Source of the DNA: Marinobacter gudaonensis
GTDB taxonomy: Bacteria; Pseudomonadota; Gammaproteobacteria; Pseudomonadales; Oleiphilaceae
Assembly (NCBI RefSeq): GCF_900115175.1
Contig: NZ_FOYV01000001.1
Span: forward strand, 1,302,001-1,366,000
Length of the DNA: 64,000 bases
Direction: 5' to 3'
This document shows, piece after piece, positions 1 to 7,949 of this stretch. Under the pieces are notes generated by a model. That model was not told the origin of the DNA and searched no databases. It saw only the letters and a list, made by a program, of their open reading frames with translations. Numbering within the stretch: position 1 is the stretch's first letter; every line of letters starts with the position of its first letter. A program made the position numbers and the translations under genes.

Positions 1-2053
1 ACCGTATCGGCTGCTCCTGCTGAAGCCACCGCGGCGGAATGCCGGCGCAGAGGATCAGACGCTCGCCTTCCTCCCGCACGAAACAGTTACGAACCATCAG
101 CACCCACTCCGCCGATGCCCACACGTGGTGGCCATCGCCCATGCAGCCGCCACCGGTCGACGGATGGATCGCTTCCGGCCACTGCCCCGTGGGTGATGCG
201 AGGCCGGCCACCGCGTCCACCAGATCAAGAAAGCGCGGGTCCCCTGCCCTCAGCAGAACCTGCGCCACGTGCAGAGTGAGATAGGCGTTCAGTCCGGAAT
301 GGATCATGTCCTGGTAGAAGGCGCCTTTCACAAAGCACTTGTCGAGCAGGAACTCCACGCAATCCAGCAGCCGTGGGTCGTCCGGTTCGCACAGCTGGGT
401 CGGATAGCCCATGGCCAGTGAGCCGATGGCCCCGGCATCGAGACGGCGATAGGGAGACGCCGGCATTCCGGGCCGCTTGAGGCGTTCGGCACAGGTCGCG
501 AGGCTTCTGTCGATGGTCTGGGAAAACTCCCGTGCCCCGGCACCAAACCGCTCGCTGGTTTCCTTATCCAGTGGCCGGAACAGGGCCTCGGCCGCTTCCA
601 GGCCGGCCACCCCCCAGAAATCGTCCCAGTAATAGTAATCGTTGGGGCCCAGGTGCTCGGCACTGAATCCGGCCGGCAACAAGCCGGCGTGCGGTTTGTT
701 CAGGGTATCGCTCACCCGTTTTTTCTGGATCCAGCGCGCGCCCTGGCGCACCGGCTCCTGCCACTCACGGTGTAGCGGGCGACCGGTCAGCTCATGAAAT
801 CGTCGGAGAATCCAGAGCACTTCACCGTTGGCATCCCACTCACCTTCCTGGGACCGGAAATAGCCGCTCTTCAGTTGCCGGTCGGGAAACTGATACAGAG
901 CTCGTTCGGCCCGATCGGTCAGGCCCGTACACAGCAGCGCGTGAATGATGAAGGCGGCATCCCTGAACCAGAAGCGCTTGTAGGTGTAGGGCCCCGGGTA
1001 GACATCCTCGGGGGAATGCAGAACCAGCGAGTGAATGGCGGCTTCGTACAGGAAGCGCCAGGTGTCGTCGGGGCATTCAAGCCGGGCATGCCCCTTGAGC
1101 GCCCTGACCCAGCCGTCTCCTGGAATCGCCGGTGCCGGAGCTTCGGCGAGGGGTACCCGCACGGTCAGCTCGGACATCTCGCCTGCCTCCAGCGGAAACA
1201 GGGCCGCCGCGGTCACCATGCCTACGTCGCACCGGCCCTCACTCTGGTCCTCCTTGTCGAACAGGTGAATGCGCACGTCGCCCTGGTTGTAATCCGAAAC
1301 ATGGTGGCGCTGGGCTGCCCGGCTGAAGAACACACTCTGTTTGCCGTCCACCTCCCAGGCATCCCGCTGTTCCGACAACCGTACCCGATTGATGAAACTG
1401 ATGCCCTCCGGGTTGGAAGGCCGCAGAGACAGCACCAGCGATCCGGAGATATCAGAAACAGCTTTCAGCGTCAGTTCGCACACTGGCCGACCACCTCCCA
1501 CCACTACCCGGGCGCGGCTGGTCAGGCTCAAACCCTCCTGCTTGGATTCGGTGACCACGCAGGGGCCATCCTCAAACTCCTGGCGCTGTCGGGTGGACTT
1601 GCAGCGGGAGGGCAGAAGACACCGGCCGTCGTCCCCCACTATCCAGGCATCCAGGGACCAGCCATCGTAAAACGGCGTGAGCAGGCCGCGGGGGTCAACC
1701 ACCGGCAGTTCGTCCACGTCCGGCTGGCCAATCGCAGTCCAGTTCCTGTTGCTCAGATTGATATGAGTGATGGAAAAGGCTCGGGGAATGAACGCCGGAT
1801 CTTCCGGATCAAACTGGCGCTCTACCCAATAGGGCCAGACCCAGTCGAGGTTATGCTGGATGACCCGGCTGTTAATCAGACCCCGGGCGTGAAACACCAC
1901 GCCGGCCCGTAACAGCTCGATGGGCTCGCCCACCTCAGAGGGCTGGGCGAAGCTGTGTAACCTCGCCAACAGGGCAATGGGGTCGAGAAAGCCGTGGCGT
2001 TGGGCCATGCGTTTGACGACATACCGCCAGGGCAACCATTTCATCCAACTCAT
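1..2053 (-). CDS. Six-hairpin glycosidase-like protein, 3' end missing
   Basis: The reading frame is open from an ATG at 2053 to the window edge, giving about 684 residues with no stop, so the C-terminus lies outside. The N-terminal half is rich in beta-strand-like sequence. The second half has the Trp/aromatic-rich repeats of (alpha/alpha)6 six-hairpin glycosidases of the glucoamylase/amylo-1,6-glucosidase type, for example the segments YYYWDDFWGVAG and GDGHHVWASAEW. The role is probably cytoplasmic glycan or glucoside hydrolysis; substrate and catalytic acids cannot be assigned from the sequence. The ATG overlaps the stop of the upstream VTT gene (ATGA), so the two are translationally coupled. 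Fold-level call fairly sure, substrate unknown. Confidence 0.7.
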   Translation of the reverse strand, partial: MSWMKWLPWRYVVKRMAQRHGFLDPIALLARLHSFAQPSEVGEPIELLRAGVVFHARGLINSRVIQHNLDWVWPYWVERQFDPEDPAFIPRAFSITHINLSNRNWTAIGQPDVDELPVVDPRGLLTPFYDGWSLDAWIVGDDGRCLLPSRCKSTRQRQEFEDGPCVVTESKQEGLSLTSRARVVVGGGRPVCELTLKAVSDISGSLVLSLRPSNPEGISFINRVRLSEQRDAWEVDGKQSVFFSRAAQRHHVSDYNQGDVRIHLFDKEDQSEGRCDVGMVTAAALFPLEAGEMSELTVRVPLAEAPAPAIPGDGWVRALKGHARLECPDDTWRFLYEAAIHSLVLHSPEDVYPGPYTYKRFWFRDAAFIIHALLCTGLTDRAERALYQFPDRQLKSGYFRSQEGEWDANGEVLWILRRFHELTGRPLHREWQEPVRQGARWIQKKRVSDTLNKPHAGLLPAGFSAEHLGPNDYYYWDDFWGVAGLEAAEALFRPLDKETSERFGAGAREFSQTIDRSLATCAERLKRPGMPASPYRRLDAGAIGSLAMGYPTQLCEPDDPRLLDCVEFLLDKCFVKGAFYQDMIHSGLNAYLTLHVAQVLLRAGDPRFLDLVDAVAGLASPTGQWPEAIHPSTGGGCMGDGHHVWASAEWVLMVRNCFVREEGERLILCAGIPPRWLQQEQPIR

Positions 2054-2784
2054 TCAGAGGCCTCCTGTTCAGTGGGTTCGGTCTCCATCCGGTAGCGGGC
2101 CAGGGCCCGCCGGGCCAACCGGTTCAGGAATACCACCGCAACCACCGTGCCGAGAAAGCCGGCCCCGTAGATCCCCCATTCCAACGGGGTACGGGCGCTT
2201 TCGCGCACGCCAATGGTGGAAAGATCGGCGGCCAGTGAACCAAGGTAGACGTTGTGAAGGGAGAAGGGGATCACCCCAACGAAGGTGCCGGCCACAAAAC
2301 CGCCAAACGAAAATCGAGTCAGACCGAACAGGTAGTTGGACAGCTTTCCGGGAAAAAACGGAATCAGCCGGGTCAGCAGCACAATCTTCCAGCCGTGGGG
2401 CGCCATCTCGTTGCTGACCATGGACAGCCTGGCGCGGTCGCGTATGTAAACCCGGGCGTGGTCCCCGAGGAACTGGCGGGCGATCAGGAACGCAAGTGCC
2501 GAGCCCAGGGTGGTGCCCACCACCACGTAGGCAGTGCCTTCCAGCACGCCGAACACGAATCCTGCGCCGGTGGTAAGCAGAACGCCCGGCAGCAGGCACA
2601 CCATGGCAATCACCATGATGGCAATGAACATCAGCGCCGCCCAGGCGCCCTGGGTATCAAACCACTGCAGCAGCTCCACCACCTGCTGGTGCACGCCAAA
2701 GGCATACAGCAAGCCGACAATCAGCCCCACCAGGCCGATGCTGCCTGCCATCAGCAAAAAGGGAGACTTTTTCCAGTTGCTCAT
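2050..2784 (-). CDS. TVP38/TMEM64 (VTT/DedA-like) membrane protein
   Basis: A 244-residue integral membrane protein. Hydrophobic segments lie near residues 10-30, 45-75, 80-105, 140-160, 165-185 and 200-225. It carries the VTT-domain signatures GAGFVFG and the amphipathic RLIPFFPGKLSNYLFGLT segment typical of the SNARE-associated/TVP38 family. Members act in the inner membrane; some DedA-superfamily relatives are lipid-carrier flippases, but the function of this subgroup is not settled. It is the first gene of a two-gene unit, its stop overlapping the start of the glycosidase-like gene by 4 bases. The C-terminal tail is acidic and soluble. Confidence 0.85.
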   Translation of the reverse strand: MSNWKKSPFLLMAGSIGLVGLIVGLLYAFGVHQQVVELLQWFDTQGAWAALMFIAIMVIAMVCLLPGVLLTTGAGFVFGVLEGTAYVVVGTTLGSALAFLIARQFLGDHARVYIRDRARLSMVSNEMAPHGWKIVLLTRLIPFFPGKLSNYLFGLTRFSFGGFVAGTFVGVIPFSLHNVYLGSLAADLSTIGVRESARTPLEWGIYGAGFLGTVVAVVFLNRLARRALARYRMETEPTEQEASE

Positions 2785-2859
2785 GGCGCTACCCTAACGC
2801 GGGAGCACCTCCGGGCTCAAAGGTTCTCCGGCTCATGGACGCTCGGGCTGAAAGCCGTA

Positions 2860-3099
2860 TCAGGCGCTGCTGAGAATCGACTGGAGCTTCTGGGTCAGTT
2901 CAACGGCCTCGGCACCCAACGGTGTCAGGTAGCCGCCATCTTTCTGGCTGATCAGCCCCTTGGCATGAAGGCTCTCAGCGGCCCTGACGGTTTCCGGCGC
3001 CGCGGTGTGTGCGTGCACTTTCAGGCCCTCCTGGTTGGAAGTGGAAGGAAACTGGCCCAACAGGTTGAGTTCCGCCAGGTGATCGACAGAAAATGGCAT
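2860..3099 (-). CDS. TIGR02647-family small protein
   Basis: A 79-residue soluble protein starting MPFSVDHLAELNLL and ending in an alpha-helical segment with GGYLTPLGAEA. The pattern matches the small conserved gammaproteobacterial family TIGR02647, whose members look like a winged-helix-type fold with no proven function. I chose the ATG at 3099, preceded by GAGG at a 7-base distance, rather than the in-frame ATG 13 codons upstream, because family members begin at this Met. It is divergent from rsuA, with about 50 bases between the two starts. Confidence 0.75.
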   Translation of the reverse strand: MPFSVDHLAELNLLGQFPSTSNQEGLKVHAHTAAPETVRAAESLHAKGLISQKDGGYLTPLGAEAVELTQKLQSILSSA

Positions 3100-3152
3100 G
3101 GCATGTCCTCGTATCATTGTCGGTATTTGTTTCAGCATAGACGATTCCTTCC

Positions 3153-3848
3153 ATGAAGCTGTCCCGAATCCTCAGTAATCGCAATGGCATCAGCCGCCAG
3201 CAGGCGAATGCCCTGATTGCTGCCGGGCGAGTGACGGTGGATGGCAGCCGTTGTCGTGAAGCAGCCCGGGACATCGGCCGGTTTTCCCGGGTGCTGGTTG
3301 ATAACGAGCCGTTTCAGACCGGGGAAACAGCGCGCTACTTCATGCTCAACAAGCCGGCCGGAATTCTCAGCGCCACCCGGGACCCGGCCCACGAGACAGT
3401 CCTGGACCTGATTGCGCCCGAGCTCCGAGCCGGGCTGCACATTGCCGGCCGCCTGGACCGGGCCAGCACCGGCCTGCTTATCCTGACCAACGATGGGGTG
3501 TGGTCTCGTCGTTTGACGGAGCCGGTCGTCAAGCTGCCAAAAGTCTACCGGGTCACCACTCGGGACCTGATCCGCGCCGACACTCATCACCGATTTGCCG
3601 AGGGCATCTGGTTTGCGTATGAGGGCATCAGGACATCGCCCTCAGAAATAGACCCCATCGGCTCCAGGGAAGCCCGCGTGACCATCTACGAGGGCCGATA
3701 CCATCAGGTGAAGAGAATGTTCCACGCGGTCGGCAACCAGGTCACCTCCCTGCACAGGGAACGCATGGGCGCAATCTGCCTGGATGACCGGTTAATGGCT
3801 GGCCAGTACAGGCCCCTGACCGCCGAAGAGATTGCCTCTGTGCCTTGA
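3153..3848 (+). CDS. rsuA: 16S rRNA pseudouridine(516) synthase RsuA
   Basis: 231 residues, the same length as E. coli RsuA. An N-terminal S4 RNA-binding domain (about residues 1-60) is followed by the pseudouridine synthase domain with RYFMLNKPAG, the catalytic-Asp motif GRLDRASTGLL, and the C-terminal run EGRYHQVKRMFHAVGN...LHRERMG, which is characteristic of RsuA. It isomerises a uridine in 16S rRNA during small-subunit maturation. RluF and RluE are related, but the C-terminal LTAEEIASVP ending fits RsuA best. It is followed about 105 bases later by a symporter gene on the same strand; a shared promoter is not evident. Confidence 0.85.
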   Translation: MKLSRILSNRNGISRQQANALIAAGRVTVDGSRCREAARDIGRFSRVLVDNEPFQTGETARYFMLNKPAGILSATRDPAHETVLDLIAPELRAGLHIAGRLDRASTGLLILTNDGVWSRRLTEPVVKLPKVYRVTTRDLIRADTHHRFAEGIWFAYEGIRTSPSEIDPIGSREARVTIYEGRYHQVKRMFHAVGNQVTSLHRERMGAICLDDRLMAGQYRPLTAEEIASVP

Positions 3849-3953
3849 CTTTGGAGCGTCGAGGCATCGTATAAATTGATCCGGCTCATTGTCAGCGACC
3901 CGATACTGGGCTTAACTCCCGGAAGCGATTTCAAAGCAGACACTGAGGCTGGC

Positions 3954-5291
3954 ATGGAGAAGGATTCGGGTGCCTCTTACCCGCGACCACTGCGTCATCT
4001 AAGCGTCTACCTGTCCGGACTTGTTCAGGGTCGCCTGTGGCTCAAAGTCCTGATTGGCATGCTTCTGGGCCTGGTGGTTGGCACCTTGCTGGGCCCGTCG
4101 GTTGGCCTGGTGGCGCCGGCCACCGGCACTTTGATCGGTAACTGGCTGGCGTTCCCGGGCCAGCTCTTTCTCGCCACCATCCAGATGATCGTGATTCCCC
4201 TGGTGATTGCCTCGGTGGTGCGTGGTCTGGCTGCCAGCGAGGATTTGTCGCAGCTGCGCAAACTCGGCCTGCGGGTAACTACCTTCTTTGTCATTACCAC
4301 TGCCATGGCGGCGGCCATCGGGCTGTGGGTGGGCGGCCTGATGAATCCCGGCGAGATGATGAAGGGGTTGGCTGTTACAACGGCCTCCGAACCGGTCACG
4401 GCGGCCGCCATGCCCAGCATCAATGATCTGCCGAAAACCCTCATAGGCCTGCTGCCCGGCAACCCGCTGGATGCCATGGTGGAGGGCCAGATGCTGCAGG
4501 TGGTGATCTTCTCGATCATTGTCGGCGTTGCCCTGGTCAGCATGGCCCCCGAGAAATCCCGGCCAATGCTGGATCTGCTCGATTCCCTGCAACAGATCTG
4601 CATGACGGTCGTTCGCTGGGCCATGCGCCTGGCACCCTTCGCGGTTTTCGGACTGATGGCACAACTCACCGCCACCATCGGCTTCAGGGCCATGCTCGGG
4701 ATGGCCTCCTACGTGCTGACAGTGCTGGTGGGCCTGCTGGTGCTATTGGGAGTCTACCTGGTGATCCTGAAACTGCTGGTGGGCCAGCCACCGCTGAAAT
4801 TCCTGAAGGACACCCGCGATGTCCTGCTTCTGGCCTTCTCAACCTCCAGCTCGGCCGCGGTCATGCCGCTTTCCATACGCACCGCCGAGGACAAGCTGGG
4901 GGTGCGTCCATCCATTTCTCAGTTCGTGATTCCGCTTGGCGCCACCATAAACATGAACGGCACGGCGCTCTATCAGGCCGTCGCCACCATCTTTCTGGCG
5001 CAGGTGTACGGTATCGAACTGGGAACAGGCAGCATGGCACTCGTGGTGGCCATGGCGGTAGGCGCTTCCATTGGTTCACCGGCAACGCCGGGCGTGGGCA
5101 TCGTGATCCTGGCGATGGTGCTCCAGACCGTGGGGGTGCCACCAAGCGGCATTGCCCTGATCATGGGCGTGGACCGGATCCTGGATATGTGCCGGACGTC
5201 GATCAACGTCACCGGCGACCTCGTTACCTGCCGGCTTATGGAGAACTGGGCGGGGAAACGCCTGACCGACGAGCCCCACCGTGCTGATTGA
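3954..5291 (+). CDS. Dicarboxylate/amino acid:cation symporter (DAACS/SLC1 family)
   Basis: About 445 residues with the SLC1/GltP fold. Hydrophobic helices start near residue 25. The serine-rich re-entrant loop AFSTSSSAAVMPL and the TM7 motif NMNGTALYQAVA (sodium/substrate site) are both present, as is the late VDRILDMCRTSINVTGD motif with the Asp and Arg that help select acidic amino acids or dicarboxylates. It probably imports glutamate, aspartate or C4-dicarboxylates with Na+ or H+. The ATG at 3954 has GAGG 5 bases upstream and is preferred to the Met 26 codons earlier. It converges on the coiled-coil gene with only 7 bases between. Confidence 0.85.
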   Translation: MEKDSGASYPRPLRHLSVYLSGLVQGRLWLKVLIGMLLGLVVGTLLGPSVGLVAPATGTLIGNWLAFPGQLFLATIQMIVIPLVIASVVRGLAASEDLSQLRKLGLRVTTFFVITTAMAAAIGLWVGGLMNPGEMMKGLAVTTASEPVTAAAMPSINDLPKTLIGLLPGNPLDAMVEGQMLQVVIFSIIVGVALVSMAPEKSRPMLDLLDSLQQICMTVVRWAMRLAPFAVFGLMAQLTATIGFRAMLGMASYVLTVLVGLLVLLGVYLVILKLLVGQPPLKFLKDTRDVLLLAFSTSSSAAVMPLSIRTAEDKLGVRPSISQFVIPLGATINMNGTALYQAVATIFLAQVYGIELGTGSMALVVAMAVGASIGSPATPGVGIVILAMVLQTVGVPPSGIALIMGVDRILDMCRTSINVTGDLVTCRLMENWAGKRLTDEPHRAD

Positions 5292-5298
5292 GGGGCTG

Positions 5299-5781
5299 TC
5301 AGATGCTTTCTGAACGCTTGTCGGACTCTTTATCCAGCTGCTTTTCCGTGGCATTCCAGCGCTCGGAGAAAGCATCCCAGGCCTCCGAAAAGCCCTCGCG
5401 GGCGCGCTCCCAGGCCGAGGCCGAGCTGGACTTGAGCTCTTCATACCAGTCCGCCACCCGTGCCCGTTGCTCGCGCAGGGATTCCAGGCTCTTCTGGGCC
5501 CGTTCCCGGGCCGTGTCGCTCATGTCGTCCCAGTTTTCGGAAAGCTGCTGCTCCAGCTCCTCGATCCGTTTGTCGATCGCGGACAAGGTCCTATTGATCG
5601 ACTCCTCGGCCTGCTCTTTCTGGTCGGCACCGTAGTTTTTCAGGGCCTCGCCCAGGTCTTCGGTTTCCTGCTTCAGTGTCTCCACGCTCGGCGAGTCAGT
5701 CTCGGACGACTCGGCGTGAACCGATGCCAGCGGCAGAGTAAAAAGCGCAAGGATAATAAGACTTCTGAGGCGGTTAGGCAT
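5299..5781 (-). CDS. Secreted coiled-coil protein
   Basis: 160 residues from the ATG at 5781, which has GGGAG upstream. A signal peptide (RSLIILALFTLPLASVHA) is followed by an acidic linker and a long helical coiled-coil rich in Glu, Gln, Arg and Ala, with repeated EELEQQL and LESLREQRARV heptad-like spacing. No catalytic motif is visible. It is probably a periplasmic structural or scaffold-like protein; I do not recognise a named family. It lies directly downstream of the EAL gene (30 bases) and may share its transcript. Confidence 0.55.
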   Translation of the reverse strand: MPNRLRSLIILALFTLPLASVHAESSETDSPSVETLKQETEDLGEALKNYGADQKEQAEESINRTLSAIDKRIEELEQQLSENWDDMSDTARERAQKSLESLREQRARVADWYEELKSSSASAWERAREGFSEAWDAFSERWNATEKQLDKESDKRSESI

Positions 5782-5810
5782 CGCGCGTTGCTCCCGGACG
5801 TTTTCCATCA

Positions 5811-7211
5811 CTATAGCAACGTTGGAGCCTCGTCTGCAGCATCGATACCGGGCATTACCGAGATTTCAGCGGCGGGAACCGGGCGACTGAAATAATAGCC
5901 CTGCATGCGGGAGCAGCCCAGTTTACGGAGTGCCTCGGCCTGTTCCGCTGTCTCGACACCTTCGGCGACGATATCGAGGCCCAGCTCCGAACCCGTCGCC
6001 ACGATGGCACGAACGAGCGCGTCACCCGAGCTATCGTTATTCATGGCATTAGTGAACAACCGGTCGATCTTAAGGGTGTCAAAGGTGAAGTGCCGCAGGT
6101 AGGCGAGGTTGGAATACCCGGTGCCGAAATCATCCAGGGCCAGTTTCACGCCAGCACGCCGGATTGCCTGCAGTGCGCGCTGGCACTCCGCCACATCGCC
6201 CACCAGCATGCTTTCGGTCACCTCAAGCTCCAGCCACTCTGCTGGCAACGCCTGCTCCGCAAGAATCGCCCGCACCCGATCAGAAAACTGCGAGTCTTCC
6301 AACTGGGTGGCGCTGATGTTAACCGCCACGCGCAGAGACTTGCCCTCGGCCCGCCACTGGCCGGCCTGGCGACAGGCGCTGGCCAATACCCAGTCCCCCA
6401 ACCGGGGCATCAGGCCCACATTCTCGGCTACCGGTATGAAGCGATCTGGCGGCACTTGGCCCAGGGCCGGTGACTGCCACCTAAGCAACGCCTCGACACC
6501 CAGCACACGTCCGATAACGGCGCACACTTGCGGCTGATAGACGAGGAAGAACTCCTCTCGTTCGAGAGCTCCGACCAGGGCAGAGCGAACTTCAGCGTAG
6601 CCCGCGAGATGCGCCTGGAGGTCCTGCGAGAAGAACCGGGCACGTCCTGTCCCGGCCTTTCTGAGGGCCAGCTCCGAATTACGCAAGAGCTCGTCTGCGC
6701 TATCGGCATCGTCGGGCATCAGGCTCACTCCGGCACTGGCATTGATCAGTAACGGACCGGGCCCGAACTTCATGGGGTCGGAGACGGCGGCCAGCAGAGA
6801 CTGGACGCGCTCAGCCAATGCTTCCCGCTCCATTCGGTGATTCAGAAAAACCAGGAAATGGCCGCCACCCAGTCGGCCGACGAAATCACTCTCATGCAGG
6901 GACGCTTCGATCCGTTCCATGACCGTTCTTATGACCTGATCACCAACCTCATAACCGTGCCAGTGGTTGATCTCGGTAAGATCACCAACCTTCACCACCA
7001 TTATCGCGGCGCGAATGCCCTTCTGCACTGACCGCTCGATAGCGGCCGACAGGTTCTGGCGAACGGGCAGGTTGGTCAGTGGCCCGCAGAGGCTGCAATA
7101 CGAGCCCTCCAAGGTGATGACTTTATCCTCCAGTGGGTTGCCAGGTTCGCCCGTTATCCTGCTTATACTGGCGCTGCCTGGCTCGGGAAGACGGGAGTGG
7201 GCATGTTTCAT
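5811..7211 (-). CDS. Degenerate GGDEF-EAL protein, probable c-di-GMP phosphodiesterase
   Basis: 466 residues, no membrane segment. The N-terminal GGDEF-like domain (about residues 45-195) has GGGHF instead of GGDEF, so cyclase activity is unlikely. The EAL domain (about 205-450) keeps its motif set: GVEALLRW, NISATQL, ELEVTES, DDFGTGYSNLAYL, KIDRLF and VAEGVET. This points to hydrolysis of c-di-GMP to pGpG, with the N-terminal domain perhaps a GTP sensor, as known for other degenerate GGDEF-EAL enzymes. A short Cys-containing N-terminal piece (YCSLCGPLTNLPVR) precedes it. It lies downstream of the LuxR-type response regulator gene, separated by about 100 bases that hold a perfect palindrome. 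Confidence 0.85.
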   Translation of the reverse strand: MKHAHSRLPEPGSASISRITGEPGNPLEDKVITLEGSYCSLCGPLTNLPVRQNLSAAIERSVQKGIRAAIMVVKVGDLTEINHWHGYEVGDQVIRTVMERIEASLHESDFVGRLGGGHFLVFLNHRMEREALAERVQSLLAAVSDPMKFGPGPLLINASAGVSLMPDDADSADELLRNSELALRKAGTGRARFFSQDLQAHLAGYAEVRSALVGALEREEFFLVYQPQVCAVIGRVLGVEALLRWQSPALGQVPPDRFIPVAENVGLMPRLGDWVLASACRQAGQWRAEGKSLRVAVNISATQLEDSQFSDRVRAILAEQALPAEWLELEVTESMLVGDVAECQRALQAIRRAGVKLALDDFGTGYSNLAYLRHFTFDTLKIDRLFTNAMNNDSSGDALVRAIVATGSELGLDIVAEGVETAEQAEALRKLGCSRMQGYYFSRPVPAAEISVMPGIDAADEAPTLL

Positions 7212-7289
7212 TTTTTACACCTATGTTCTGGCCGAAGCCCAAGGTGCATGATTTTCCGCGACAAAACGATCAGTGCCGACTGAATTCAC

Positions 7290-7305
7290 GTAGGGATTGC
7301 CCTAC
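7290..7305. terminator. Perfect 6-bp-arm hairpin after the response regulator gene
   Basis: GTAGGG, loop ATTG, CCCTAC. It lies 7 bases beyond the stop of the response regulator gene and about 80 bases before the EAL gene start, both on the minus strand. There is no clear T-run after it on that strand, so it may be a terminator-like stem or a dyad operator for the EAL gene. Confidence 0.35.
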
Positions 7306-7311
7306 CCCATT

Positions 7312-7944
7312 TCAGAGAAGATCCTGGGACAGAGCGTACCTTACAAGATCCGAAATACTGTTGGCGTTCAGCTTTTCCATGAGGCGAGCCTTATGGGTGC
7401 TTACAGTCTTGGAGCTGACGTGCAATTTCTCCGCAATGTCACCCACGTTCATGCCCCGGGCAAGGTCCAGAAAAATCTCGTATTCACGCTTGGTCAGTCT
7501 GGCGTGCGCTTCTTCTTCGGGCTTTCCGGTCAGCGCGTCCATTGCCAGCCGGTCTGCCAGCTCCCGAGTGATATAAAGCTGGCCACGGGCCACCTTTCGG
7601 AGTGCTTCGAGAAGCTCCGAGGGCGGACGTGTCTTGGTAATGAAGCCCCGGGCGCCGGCCCGAATAGTTCGGGTGGCGTACAGATCCTCCCGATGCATAC
7701 TCAAAACCAGAATGTGAGTCTCGGGCGACCGCCGCCGAACGCGTTCAATCAGTTCCAGCCCCGAGCAGCCGGGCATGGACATGTCCATCAGAAAGACTTC
7801 CGGTTTTTGCTGGGGCATCTGCCTGAGCGCCTCGTCACCATCCGAGGCTTCTCCCACAACTTCCATATCCGGGGCAGACGCCACCAGGGACCGAATACCT
7901 TCCCGGACAATGCTGTGATCGTCGGCAATGTAGACGCTAATCAT
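7312..7944 (-). CDS. LuxR/NarL-family response regulator
   Basis: 210 residues. The receiver domain (1-120) has the acidic pair DD at 8-9, phospho-acceptor Asp54 in LMDMSMPG, and a conserved Thr/Ser-Lys switch region ending in FITKTRPP. A C-terminal LuxR helix-turn-helix (about 140-205) carries LTKREYEIFLDLARGMNVGDIA and VSSKTVSTHKARLMEKL. The likely partner is the histidine kinase encoded immediately upstream. Two starts are possible: a GTG overlapping the kinase stop (GTGA at 7953) and the ATG at 7944 with GGAGAG upstream. I take the ATG because it gives the typical MISVYIADDH beginning. Confidence 0.88.
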   Translation of the reverse strand: MISVYIADDHSIVREGIRSLVASAPDMEVVGEASDGDEALRQMPQQKPEVFLMDMSMPGCSGLELIERVRRRSPETHILVLSMHREDLYATRTIRAGARGFITKTRPPSELLEALRKVARGQLYITRELADRLAMDALTGKPEEEAHARLTKREYEIFLDLARGMNVGDIAEKLHVSSKTVSTHKARLMEKLNANSISDLVRYALSQDLL

Positions 7945-7949
7945 TGTCT

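Noticed and set aside
794..1912. Long plus-strand frame of 372 codons
   Set aside because: Antisense to the open glycosidase-like frame and of odd composition; a shadow in GC-rich DNA.
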